In this document: in pieces, positions 37,982-48,088 of the stretch
How the letters are laid out: every line of letters starts with the position of its first letter
Position numbering within the stretch: position 1 is the stretch's first letter
Source of the DNA: Streptomyces violaceusniger
Lineage (GTDB): Bacteria > Actinomycetota > Actinomycetes > Streptomycetales > Streptomycetaceae
Reading direction: 5' to 3'
Length of the DNA: 64,000 nucleotides
NCBI GenBank assembly: GCA_005405945.1
Contig: BJHW01000001.1
Span: 1,488,001-1,552,000 of the forward strand
Notes under the pieces: model-generated
The model's database searches: none
Told to the model about the DNA's origin: nothing
Seen by the model: the letters and a program-made list of their open reading frames with translations, nothing else
Position numbers and translations under genes: made by a program

Positions 37982-40373
37982 GTGGTCCAGCAGTCCGTGG
38001 ACGCGGTCAAGGCCGGCTCCTGGGAATGGGGCATCCACACCGGTGAGATGCGCTGGGACCGGGCGGGGCTGACGCTTCTCGGCCTCCCCGGCGGCTACGA
38101 GCGGCGGATCGAGAGCTGGCTCAATCTGATCCACCCCGAGGACATGCCGCGGGTGATGGCCGCCACCGAGAAGTCGCTGCGCGAGCGGAGCGGCTACGAG
38201 GCCGAGTACCGGGTCCGCCGCCCCGACGGCACCACCGGCTGGGTGCAGAGCCGCGCCCATCTCGAGCTCGACGCGAACGGCGAGCCGGTCCGCATGCTCG
38301 GGAAGGTCTGGGACACCACCGAGAGCCGAATGGCCCGGGAGTCGGTCGGACAGGCGCTGCGGTACATGAGCGACGCGTTCTTCGCGGTGAACCGGGACTG
38401 GCGGATCACCTTCCTCAACGTCGAGGCCGAGCGCCTGGTCGGCCCGGCCGGAGAGGTGCTCGGCCGGCCGCTCTGGGAGGGCCCCGCGGGCACGGTCCCC
38501 GAGTTGGAGGACCGGTGTCGGCGCGCCGCCGCCGACGGCAGGCCGACCGGGTTCGACATCCGGTGGCCCACCGACGACCGCTGGTACCACATACGGCTGG
38601 TCTCGGTGCCCGATGGGCTGACGGCCTATCTCACCGATGTCACCGAACGGCGCACCCAGGCCGCGCGGCGCGCGGAGGCCGAGCGCGTCGGCGCCGAACA
38701 GGCCGCCAGGATCAGCGACTTGGGCAACGCGCTCGCCGACGCGGTGACCACCCAGGACGTCGTCCAGGTCGTGGCCGCCCATGTGCTGCCACCGTTCGGC
38801 GCCTCGGGTCTGCTGATGCTGTGCCTGGAGGGCGGCCGGCTGAACGTGGTGGGCTCCGTGGGCTATCCCCGGACCTTCCTCAGCAGGATCGACGGGGTCC
38901 CCGCCTTCGCGGGCTACCGCCCGCTCAACGAGGTGCTCGGCTCGCGCCTGCCGCGCTTCATCTCCTCGACCGAGGAGTATGAGCAGCTGTTCCCCGACCT
39001 GACCGGCAACCCCGCCATCGCCCGGAAGAACGCCTGGGCCGTGCTTCCCCTGATCGCCTCGGGGAACGCCATCGGCACCTGCACCGTCTCCTTCGACGAG
39101 CCCCGCCGCCTCTCCGCCGATGAGCGCACCCTGCTCACCGCCCTGAGCGGAATGGTCGCCCAGGCGCTGGCCCGGGCCCGGCTCTACGACACCGAGCACG
39201 CCCGCGCCCAGGCGCTCCAGCGCGGTCTGCTGCCCCGGGCCCTGCCCTCCCCGGCCGCACTCACCCCCGCCGTTCGGTATCTGCCCGCCAGCAGCGGTAC
39301 GGACATCGGCGGCGACTGGTACGACGTGATCCCGCTGTCCGCGGAGCGGGTGGCCCTCGTCATCGGCGATGTGATGGGCCACGGTCTGGCCGAGGCCGCC
39401 ACCATGGGGCGGCTGCGCACCGCCGTACACACGCTCGCCAACCTCGAGCTGCCGCCCGAGGAGGTCCTGGCCCATCTGAACGAGGTCGTCAGCGATCTGG
39501 GCGACGACTCCTTCGCCACCTGTCTGTACGCGGTGTACGACCCCGTCACGGGGTACTGCTCCCTCGCCCGCGCCGGTCATCCCCCGCCCCTGATCGTGCG
39601 CCCCGACGGCAGCGTGGAGTGCCTGGAGCCGACGCCCGATCCGCCGCTGGGCGCCGGGGAGCCCCCGTTCTCCACCGTGGATCTGCGGTTGCCCGACGGC
39701 AGTCTGCTGGTGATGTACACCGACGGCCTGGTGGAGTCCGCGGCGCGCGACATCGACACCGGTATCGCCGAGTGCACCCAGGTGCTGACCAGCGAGTACG
39801 GCCGGCTCCTCACATGTCCTCCGCCCCGTCCGCGTACCAGCGGCCGCTGGGCGGGCGGTCGGCACGGGACGGACCACGACCGGCTGGACCGGCTCTGTGA
39901 CCTCCTGGTCGGGGCCATGCTGCCCGCGAAGCGGCTCACCGCCGACGACACCGCCCTGCTGATCGCCCGGCTCCACGGGCTGGCGTCCGGGAACACCGCC
40001 GGGTGGCCGCTGCCGGAGGACCCGGTGGCCGCCGGTCTGGCCCGTACCCATGTGCGCGAACAGCTCGAGGCATGGGGCCTGGAGGAGCTGGCCGTGACCA
40101 CCGAACTGCTGGCCAGCGAGCTCGTCGCCAATGTCGTCCGGCACGCCAGGGGACCCACCCGGCTCCGGCTGATCCGCGGCAATTCGCTGATCTGCGAGGT
40201 CTCGGACGCCAGCGCCACCACCCCCGGATCCGCCGGGCCGCCGAGACGGACGAGGGAGGCCGGGGCTGCAGTTGGTCTCCGCGCTCTCGCAGCGCTGGGG
40301 GACCCGCTACACCGCCGAGGGCAAGTGCATCTGGACGGAGCAGCCCATCGGGTGGACCGGCACACCGCCGTGA
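37982..40373 (+). CDS. PAS-PAS-GAF-SpoIIE phosphatase with C-terminal anti-sigma-type ATPase (frameshifts near 40230 and 40262)
   Basis: About 797 aa after correction. Domains in order: PAS (WEWGIHTGEMRWDRAGLTLLG, 10-120), a second PAS (MSDAFFAVNRDWRITFLN, 125-230), GAF (245-410), then the PP2C-like SpoIIE domain (ALQRGLLPRALPSP, GGDWYDVIPL, VIGDVMGHGLAEAATMG, ARAGHPPPLIV, YTDGLVES). It ends in a HATPase_c domain like RsbW/SpoIIAB (LASELVANVVRHARG and LQLVSALSQRWGTRYTAEGK). Such proteins dephosphorylate anti-anti-sigma factors in response to signals. The two breaks near the end fit G-run errors; uncorrected, the ATPase is lost. Confidence 0.85.
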
Positions 40374-40406
40374 GGGCCGACGGACCGCCCTGAGACCCCG
40401 CGTGTG

Positions 40407-41146
40407 TCAGCCGAAGGCGAGCTCGCCGCCCCGGGCCTCCAGGATGGCACCGGTGATGTAGCTCGCCCGGGAGGAGACGAGGAAGAGCACGGCTTCGGCG
40501 ATCTCCTCGGGCACCGCGGGCCGGTCCAGCACCGTGGCCCGCGCCACGGTCCGCAGGGCCTCCTCCCCCATCTCGGAGGTGCCCGGGGTGCGGACCGGAC
40601 CCGAGCGGACGGCGTTGACCCGGACTCCCCGGCCGCCGAACTCATCGGCCCACACCCGGGTCAGCAGCTCCAGCGCGGCCTTCGAGGCGCCGTACGCCCG
40701 GCGTTGCGGGCGGGGGCACCGGCGGCGATGGTGCTGAGGTTGACGATGGCGCCGTGGCCCCGGGCGGCCATGCCCGGTGCGAGCCGCCCCACCAGCAGAA
40801 GCGGCGCACGGGCGTTGATGGCCATGTGGACGTCGAACATCTCGGACGAGGTCCCGGCGGTGTCCGCGAACCGGTAGACACCCGCGTTGTTGACCAGGAT
40901 GTCCACGTCCCCCGCCTCGGCGGCCAGCCGCCGCACATCGTCGGCCTCGGCCAGATCCGCCGCCACGAATCTGGCGGTGGCCCCCGCCGCGGACACCTCC
41001 CGGACCACGTCCGCGCCCCGACGCGCGTCCCGGCCGTGGACGACGACCTCGGCCCCCAGCGCCCCCAGCCGCAGGGCCACGGCCCGGCCGATCCCCGCCG
41101 TGGCACCCGTGACCAGGGCCGTGGCACCGGACAACTCACCACTCAT
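40407..41146 (-). CDS. Short-chain dehydrogenase/reductase (frameshift near 40705)
   Basis: The corrected protein is 246 aa, the classical SDR length. It has TALVTGATAGIGRAVALRLG for NADP binding, VDILVNNAGVYRF, GAIVNLSTIAAG, a YGASKAAL catalytic Tyr/Lys pair that spans the break, and ITGAILEARGGELAFG at the end. The substrate is unknown. The start at ATG 41146 lies 237 bases from a divergent SDR gene. It is convergent to the SpoIIE gene with 33 bases between the stops. Confidence 0.83.
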
Positions 41147-41383
41147 GCGGACACTCCTCACCGTAGGCCGGACGCCGATCCACACCACACGCACCGGATG
41201 CTTACCGCACCCACCCCCACCGGGCCGCACGGCTCGCCGCCCCAGGAGCTGAACGGACGTCCGCGCGGAGCCGCCGGATGGCGCCGGGCCGACCTCGGCT
41301 TCGCCGATGACGCCGTTCGAGGACGTCGAGGACGCCGATGACACGATCTTCCGCGTGGCGCTCGTCTTTGCTGTACTGCGGGG

Positions 41384-42200
41384 GTGCGGGAAACATCGAC
41401 AACCAGCCATGTCGCCCTGGTGACGGGGCGAACCAGGGGATCGGCGCCGCGACGGCACGAGCGCTGGCGGCCCGCGGTGTCGCGGTGCTGTGCACCTATC
41501 TGCGACCGCCACCCGGCACCGGCGAGGGGACGCCCAGGATCCGTACCACGCCGCGCGATTCACCGACGGTGAACAGATCGCGGCGGAGATCCGCCGGGCC
41601 GGAGGGCGGGCCGAGGCTTTCGAAGCGGACCTCGGTGACCCGGCGGTTCCGGAACGGCTCTTCGACCTCGCCGAGGACCGCCTGGGCCCGGTCGACATCC
41701 TGGTCAACAACGCCTCGGGGTGGATCCAGGACACCTTCACCCCCGATCCGGCCGACCGGTTCGACCGGCCGCTTCGCCCCGTCACCGCGGAGACCTGGTC
41801 CCGGCAGTTCTCGGTGGACGCGATGGCGCCCGCGCTGCTGATCGGCGAACTGGCCCGGCGCCACCGGGCACGCGGTGCCGACTGGGGGCGGATCGTGGGC
41901 CTGACGTCGGGAGGGGAGCTCGGTTTCCCGGGAGAGGTGTCCTACGGCGCGGCGAAGGCCGCGCAGACCGACTACACCCTGTCGGCGGCCGCGGAGCTGG
42001 CCGACCTCGGCATCACGGCCAATGTGGTGCAGCCGCCCGTGACCGACACCGGGTGGGTCACGGACGAGGTCCGGCGGTTCGTCGCCGCGAGCGCCACCCA
42101 CTTCCATGTCGCCGATCCGGCCGAGGTCGCGAAGACCATCGTCTTCCTCGCCTCGGACGAGGCCGCGCTCATCACCGGAAACGTCATCACCCTTCGCTGA
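41384..42200 (+). CDS. Short-chain dehydrogenase/reductase (two frameshifts)
   Basis: Corrected near 41430 and 41525, this reads as 272 aa from GTG 41384. It has SHVALVTG followed by NQGIGAATARALAARG, VDILVNNASGW, WGRIVGLTSGG, VSYGAAKAAQTDYT with the catalytic Tyr and Lys, and a C-terminal VFLASDEAALITGNVITLR. It belongs to the classical SDR family. Twenty-five bases later a dihydroxyacid dehydratase-type pseudogene begins in the same direction. SDR-dehydratase pairs are common in sugar acid pathways, so this may once have been a sugar dehydrogenase-dehydratase operon. Confidence 0.78.
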
Positions 42201-42225
42201 CAGCGATCGCCAGAGGAAGTGCAGA

Positions 42226-43340
42226 AGTGACCGACACGGGAACACACGGCCGTCGGCGCAGTGCGGCCCGGTTCGGTGCGGAGGGCCGGTCCGGGATGGT
42301 CTACCGGCCCTGGATACGCAACCAGGGCTACACCAGCGAGGTGTTCGACGGCCGTCCGGTGATCGGCATCGCCACGACGAGGTCGGAGCTGGCGCCCTGC
42401 AACAGCCATCTGCAGCGGGTGGCGGAGTCGGTGAAGCGCGGGGTGTGGCAGGCCGGTGGCTTTCCGCTGGAGTTCCCCGCGATGGCGCTGGGCGAGACGC
42501 TGATGCGGCCACCGCGATGCTGTACCGCAATCTGCTGGCCATGGAGGCCGAGGAGCTGATGCGGGCCAATCCGCTGGACGGTGTGGTGCTGCTGTCCGGC
42601 TGTGACAAGACCACCCCGGGTCTGCTGATGGCCGCCTCGAGCGTCGATCTGCCGGCCATCATGGTCACCGGCGGCCCGATGCTCAACGGCAAGTACCGGG
42701 GCAGGGATGTGGGCTCGGGCACCCAGGTGTGGCGGTTCGAGGCCGAGCTGGCGGCCGGGCGGATGCCCCAGGAGGAGTGCCACTTCGCCGAGAGCTGTAC
42801 GGCCCGGTCAGGCCGGCACTGCATGACCATGGGCACCGCGTCCACCATGGCGTCGATGGCCGAGGCGCTCGGTATGCAGCTGCCCTGTTCGGCGAGCTGG
42901 CCGGCGGTGGACTCGCGGCGGTACGAGACGGCGCAGCGCGCCGGGCAGCGGATCGTGGCCATGGTGGAGGAGGATCTGCGGCCGTCGCAGATCATGACCC
43001 GGGAGGCGTTCGAGTGCGCATCTGTGACGGCCGGATGTCCGGCACCGGCTTCGGCACCGTGGTGCTCCATGTGTCCCCCGAGCCCGCCGTCGGCGGCCCG
43101 CTGGCGCTGGTGCGCGACGGCGACTGGATCACCCTGGACGTCCCGGCGCGCACCCTGACCCCCGAGGTGGGCGAGGAGGAGCTGGAGCGCCGGCGGGCCG
43201 CCTGGGAGCCCTCGCCGCCGGTCGCCGACCGGGGCTGGAGCAGGCTCTACACCGAGCATGTGCTCCAGGCGGATCAGGGCCTCGGCCTGGACTTCCTGGT
43301 CGGCGGCAGCGGACATCCGGCGCCCCGCGAGTCCCACTGA
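42226..43340 (+). pseudogene. IlvD/Edd-family dehydratase with a large internal deletion
   Basis: The reading starts at GTG 42226 with RSGMVYRPWIRNQGYTSEVFDGRPVIGIA, an opening seen in sugar-acid dehydratases. It continues VVLLSGCDKTTPGLLMAA (Fe-S Cys) and GRHCMTMGTASTMASMAEALG. Right after IMTREAFE, near 43014, the text jumps to VRICDGRMSGTGFGTVVLHV, which belongs roughly 190-200 residues later in the family. The middle of the protein, including part of the Mg and Fe-S environment, is missing. Total length is about 371 aa against the usual 570-590. A separate single-base break lies near 42512. The deletion cannot be a homopolymer error. Confidence 0.8.
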
Positions 43341-43392
43341 CCCTGACGGTCACCGCGCGGTGGTACGTACGGCCGCCGCGCACCGGCCATCA

Positions 43393-44971
43393 GCTTGGCG
43401 TTTAACCTCGCAAGTCACTCGACCTGCTGATCTGCGGTTCTTCCCGGGACAGCGGAGGCGGCCGTTCTCCACGCTTCGAGATGTCGAGTCACAAGCACGA
43501 GAGAACGGCCGCTGTTATGAGTCTCCCGGTCCGCGCGCCCGCGGGCGAGGCGTTCGACGTCTTGTCCCGCTTTCGGGTCGAGTTCTACGAGTGCCTTTAC
43601 GCCCGCGCGGATGCGCTCTTCGAGCTCACGGACGCGGTGCTGTGTGCGGACGGGCCGGTGAAGACGCTGGTCGAACTGTCACTGGCGGTCGAGCACCGGC
43701 GCGGACACGGGGCGATGTACGCGGCGTTGGACCGGGGCTGGCTGGAGCCGGCGCGGTTGCGGCGTGCGCTGGCGGGCCTGCCGCTGCCGAGGGCAGCCGA
43801 CGGACGGATCGTGCTGGCTGTGGACGTGAGCAACTGGCTCCGCCCGGACGCCCCGACCAGCGAGGACCGGCTGTTCTGCCACGTCTACGGACGCGGTGCC
43901 CGCAGCAGGGACCAGTTCGTGCCGGGCTGGCCGTACTCCTTCGTCGCCGCCCTGGAGACCGGCCGGACCTCCTGGGTCACGTTGCTGGACGCCGTGCGCC
44001 TCGGGCCGGCCAACGACGCGACCATCGTCACCGCCGGCCAACGACGCGATATCATCGAGAGGTTGGTCCAGGCCCAGCAGTGGCAGGCGGGTGATCCGAA
44101 GATCTGGATCGTCATGGACTCCGGCTACGACGTCGCCTACCTCTCCCATACCCTGGCGGACCTGCCCGTCGCCCTGCTCGGACGCCTGCGCTCGGACCGC
44201 GTCATGCTCCGTGACCCCGGCCCCGCCCGCTCCGGGCCGAAGGGCGGACGGCCGCGCCGGCACGGCGGTGCCCTGACCTTCGCCAAGCCCCACAGCTGGC
44301 ACGAACCCGAGGTCACCACGGTCACGGACACCACCCGCTACGGCAAGGCCGAGGCGATGGCCTGGGACCGGATGCACCCGCGGCTCACCCACCGCGGCCC
44401 CTGGCTGAACCACACGAGAGAGGAACGGCCCATCCTGCACGGCACGTTGATCCGCCTGAAGGTCGAGCGCCTGCCGGGCGACCGTGACCCGAAACCGGTC
44501 TGGCTGTGGTGCTCGGCCACCGCCGCCACACCGGCGGACGTGGAGCACTGGTGGCAGTCCTTCCTGCGCGGATTCGACCTCGAGCACACCTTCCGGCTCA
44601 TGAAACAGACCCTTGGCCGGACCGCCCCGAAGGTCCGCCACGCGGACACCGCCGACCTGTGGACCTGGCTCCTCATCGCCGCCCACACCCAGCTCCGCCT
44701 CGCCCGGCCCCTCGCCGAGGACCTCCGCCGCCCCTGGGAACGACCGGCCGAACCCCGTCGACTCACCCCCGCCCGGGTGCGGCGGGGGTTTCGCAACGTC
44801 CGCGCGACCACGGCCCGTCCAGCGACCGCACCGAAACCGTCCCGGCCAGGTCCCGGGCGGCCTGCAGGCTCGAAGAACAAACAGCGGGCCAGGCACCACG
44901 ACGTCGGCAAGACAGTCAAACGCGCCGAGTCGATCAAGAAACACCAAGCCCGCCCACGTTAAACGCCAAGC
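43393..44971 (+). mobile_element. IS701-like insertion sequence
   Basis: The ends GCTTGGCGTTTAAC (from 43393) and GTTAAACGCCAAGC (to 44971) are perfect inverted repeats of 14 bases, or 15 if one flanking base is counted. TCA, extendable to TCAG on shifted borders, occurs at both flanks (43390 and 44972), which looks like a target duplication. One full transposase gene fills the element. The right flank is exactly the stop codon of the esterase gene, so insertion just missed that gene. The element appears intact and recent. Confidence 0.85.
43481..44962 (+). CDS. IS701-like transposase, DDE type
   Basis: This 493-aa protein is the only gene of the element and ends ten bases before its right border. 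DDE candidates are AVDVSNWLRPDAPTSEDRLFCHVYG, IVMDSGYDVAYL and FDLEHTFRLMKQTLGRTAPKVR. The C-terminus is basic and Arg/Lys-rich (GRPAGSKNKQRARHHD), suited to DNA binding. The reading is unbroken, in contrast to many neighbours. ATG 43481 is the longest start; ATG 43517 (MSLPVRAP) is an equally possible start, and neither has a good ribosome site. Confidence 0.87.
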   Translation: MSSHKHERTAAVMSLPVRAPAGEAFDVLSRFRVEFYECLYARADALFELTDAVLCADGPVKTLVELSLAVEHRRGHGAMYAALDRGWLEPARLRRALAGLPLPRAADGRIVLAVDVSNWLRPDAPTSEDRLFCHVYGRGARSRDQFVPGWPYSFVAALETGRTSWVTLLDAVRLGPANDATIVTAGQRRDIIERLVQAQQWQAGDPKIWIVMDSGYDVAYLSHTLADLPVALLGRLRSDRVMLRDPGPARSGPKGGRPRRHGGALTFAKPHSWHEPEVTTVTDTTRYGKAEAMAWDRMHPRLTHRGPWLNHTREERPILHGTLIRLKVERLPGDRDPKPVWLWCSATAATPADVEHWWQSFLRGFDLEHTFRLMKQTLGRTAPKVRHADTADLWTWLLIAAHTQLRLARPLAEDLRRPWERPAEPRRLTPARVRRGFRNVRATTARPATAPKPSRPGPGRPAGSKNKQRARHHDVGKTVKRAESIKKHQARPR

Positions 44972-45981
44972 TCAGTGGGCCAGGAGCCTGCGCAGCCACC
45001 GCAGCCGCGCCTCCCGCGCGTCCCCCGAGACGGCCGCCCGCGGTGCCATGCCCGAGAATCCGTGGAAGGCACCCGGCCAGACGTGCAGTTCGGCCTGTCC
45101 CCCGGCCCGCCAGATACGGCCGGCGTAGTCGACGTCCTCGTCGCGGAAGGTTTCCGCGGCCCCTACGTCGATGAACGCGGGAGGCAGACCGGACAGATCC
45201 GTCGCCCGGGCCGGCGCGGCGTACGGCGAGACGTCGTCGGTCCCGCGCGCGGCGCCGAGCAGCGCCGTCCACCCGGCCTCGTTGGCGGCCCTGTCCCAGA
45301 CCCCGACTCCCGCCATCTGCAGGGCGGAGGGCGTGTCGTTGCGGTCGTCCAGCATCGGGCACATCAGCAGCTGTCCGAACAAGGCGGGGCCGCCGCGGTC
45401 CCGGGACATCAGGGCGACCGCGGCAGCGAGGCCGCCGCCCGCGCTGCCCCCGACGACGATGACGCGCCCGGGGTCGATGCCCAGCTCGGCGGCGTGTTCG
45501 GCCGTCCAGGCCAGACCGGCGTAGCAGTCCTCGACCGGCCCGGGGTGCTGGGTCCCCGGCGCCAGGCGGTACTCGACGGAGACCACGGAGAGCCCCAGTT
45601 CCTGGGCGAGGTCGAGCATCTCCGGCAAGCCCGTGCGGTTGTCCCCGACCGTCATGCCACCGCCGTGGATGTGGTAGAGCACCGGCACCGCAGTGGCCGC
45701 GTCCGCCAAGCGGCAGATCAGCAGGGAGACGTCCGGCGCGCCCGCCGGGCCGGGGACGGACCGCTCCTCGACCCGGAAGCGTCCGTCGCGCTCCAGGGCC
45801 TCGTTCGTCACCGGCTCCATCCCGGGCACGTCCTGAGGGGGAGTCGCACCCGGATCGGCCCGGAGCCGCCGGGCGGCAGGAGCTCGTAGATGGCCGCGAG
45901 CGCCGTGGCGAGTTCCGGGTCGAACGGCGGCGGTGGCCCGAGCGGTGCCGTGGCCGTCCGGTCGGGCGAGGTGTGCTCCAT
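44972..45981 (-). CDS. Alpha/beta hydrolase, hormone-sensitive lipase family esterase (frameshift near 45835)
   Basis: Corrected near 45835, this is a 336-aa esterase from ATG 45981. It has the oxyanion motif YHIHGGGMTVGD, the nucleophile motif VVGGSAGGGLAA, SGLPPAFIDVGAAETFRDED with the acid residue, and WPGAFHGFSGMAP with the catalytic His. This is the hormone-sensitive lipase (HSL, type IV) group, which hydrolyses short-chain esters. The IS701-like element sits directly after its stop codon and probably replaced whatever lay downstream. No partner gene is obvious. Confidence 0.87.
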
Positions 45982-46115
45982 GGTCGGCTCCCAGGGGGCG
46001 TGGCAGGAGAACTCCTATGGTCGGCCGCCCGCTACCCCAAGATCAGCAGCCGCTCGGCGGATTCTAAACCGACCGGGTGGCGAGGCGGGAGGGCGGCCTG
46101 ACAAATGGTCAGCCA

Positions 46116-46951
46116 TCACCCGTTCCAGCTCTCGTCGTACGGATCGCGCGGGGCCGGGACCGGCCTGGACCGGCTGACCTCGAGGTACGGGATGGCGCCA
46201 CCGCCCACCGGGTCCGTGGTCCGCTTGCGGGTGTAGGTGCCGATGACCTGGAGCCAGGTGTCGGGCTCCAGCACCGGGGGGACCCGTCCGGTCAGGCCGA
46301 TCTTGACGGGCTGGGCGTCGGCGGCGCAGCAGTTGAGCGCCATGCGGACGAGGTAGGGGGCGCCGTGGCCGTCGAGGGCGACGAAGCCGGTGATCCTGAC
46401 CCTCCGGTGGGCCAGGGAGTGCCCGTGGTCGTACACCGCGCGCCCGGCGTAGTCGGCCACGTTGAGCGGCAGCGGATCCCCGGCGGGGAGGGCGGGGAAG
46501 CCCCAAGGGCGTTGCAGCGCCGTGCCGGTGTGCATGGCGGTGTACGAGCCGAGTGCGGGCGGCGCCACCAGGATGAGGGCGAACAGCGGGAGCACGAGGA
46601 GCCAGGAGACACCTGGTTCCCGGTGGGCATGGTGGGCTTCGCCCTCGCCGTGGCCGCCTTCGCCCTCACCCTGGCGGCCTTCGCCCTCACCCCGGCCGCC
46701 TTCGCCCTCGCCGTGGCCGCCTCCGCCCTCACCCTGGCCGCCTCCGCCCTCCCCGCGTCCGCACCGGCCGGGCGCGTCCGCCACTCGTACCAGACGGTGG
46801 CGACGGCGGCCGCCATCAGGACGACACCGGCCGCGAGGAGCAACGGGCGCAGCCCCGCCTTCACATAGCGCAGATAGAGGTCGGTGGATCCGGCCCGCAG
46901 CACCGCCCCGCCGACCAGGAACAACACGATCGCCTGAGCCTTCCGGTTCAC
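46116..46951 (-). CDS. TIGR03943-family membrane protein with Gly/Glu/His-rich linker (frameshift in the linker)
   Basis: The corrected product is about 278 aa from GTG 46951. It has two N-terminal membrane helices (AIVLFLVGGAVLRAG and LLLAAGVVLMAAAVATVWY), an acidic-His linker with repeated GEGEGGHGEG units, one further helix (WLLVLPLFALILVAPPALG), and an outer domain with ALNCCAADAQPVKIGLTG. TIGR03943 proteins occur next to YraQ/DUF318-type permeases and are thought to act as their partner subunit, often in metal-responsive operons. Here the start overlaps the permease stop by four bases. The linker could bind metal ions. Confidence 0.75.
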
Positions 46952-47960
46952 AGCAGCACCGCCCGACCAGGGTCGACACCAGGACGGCGAGGACGAAGGT
47001 GGCGGGCGCGAACCGCAGCGCGAAGCCGCGGCCGAATGTGCCGGTCTGCATGGCGAACAGCTTCAGGTCGATCATCGGCCCGACGACGAGGAACGCCAGC
47101 CGGGCGGTGAGCGAGAACTGCGACAGGGACGCGGCCACGAAGCCGTCCGCCTCGGAGCAGATCGACAGCAGTACCGCGAGGACCGCCAGGGCCAGGATCG
47201 ACACGACCGGGTCATCGGCGGCGCCGCGCAGCCAGCTCTCCGGCACCACGGCCTTGAGGGTGGCCGCGGCCATCGCGCCGACGACGAGGAAGCCACCGGC
47301 GTGCATCACGTCGTGGCGTACGGAGGCCCAGAACGCGGCGCCCTTTCCGTGGCCGTGGAAGGCGGGGCGGGCCGGTGGGCGCAGCCAGTCGGCCCGCCCC
47401 AGCCGCTGCCACAGCCAGCCCATCGCACACGCCACCAGCAGACTCGCCACGAACCGGGCGAGCACCATCTGCGGCTGGCGGGGGAACGCGACGGCGGTGG
47501 CGGTCAGCACGATCGGGTTGATCGCCGGGGCGGACAGCAGGAACGCGAGCGCCGCCGCGGGGGTGACGCCCCGGCGCACCAGCGCCCCGGCCACCGGCAC
47601 GGAGGCGCACTCACAGCCGGGCAGCACCGCCCCGGCCACGCCCGCCACCGGCACCGCGACGGCGGGCCGCCGCGGCAGCGCGCGGGCGAAGAACGACGGC
47701 GGGACGAACACCGCGATGAGCGCCGACAGCAGCACGCCGAGCACGAGGAAGGGCAGGGCCTGGAGGACCACCGCGGTGAACACGGTCATCCAGCTCTGTG
47801 CCACCGGAGCCGACAGCGCCCGGCGGACCGGCCCCTGCGCGACCACCACCAGGAGCAGCAGCATGATGAGGCCGAGGGAGGAATCGAACCGCCCGCCCCG
47901 CGGAGCGCCCGCGTCGCGGCGGCCGGCCCCGGTCGGGGCCGGTTCGGTGGTGGTGGTCAC
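46948..47960 (-). CDS. Predicted permease, YraQ/DUF318 family (frameshift near 46965)
   Basis: The GTG at 47960 starts a 337-aa protein with 8-10 membrane helices. It shows the family features VLQALPFLVLGVLLSALIAVFV, VLPGCECASVPVAGALVRRG (conserved Cys pair), FLLSAPAINPIVLTATAVAF and SICSEADGFVAASLSQF. The family is predicted to export or import small or metal-linked solutes; the substrate is unknown. A single-base error near the end otherwise fuses it to the next gene. The corrected C-terminus, RAVLL-stop, overlaps the TIGR03943 start (GTGA), giving the standard two-gene unit. Confidence 0.8.
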
Positions 47961-48088
47961 GGGTGAGGTACCTCCGGCGTCGAGGGTGCGGGGCGCGGTT
48001 CCCCGCCCCCTCCAGTACGCCGGTTCGGCCCCGCGTGCTCACCGCGGCCACCATGAGCCGGAAGTCCCCCTGGGGGCCGCCGCTTCGC

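Noticed and set aside
47961..48088. Zinc-regulator (Zur) box upstream of the permease pair
   Set aside because: Zur sites in Streptomyces are AT-rich palindromes, and this stretch is uniformly GC-rich with no such motif.
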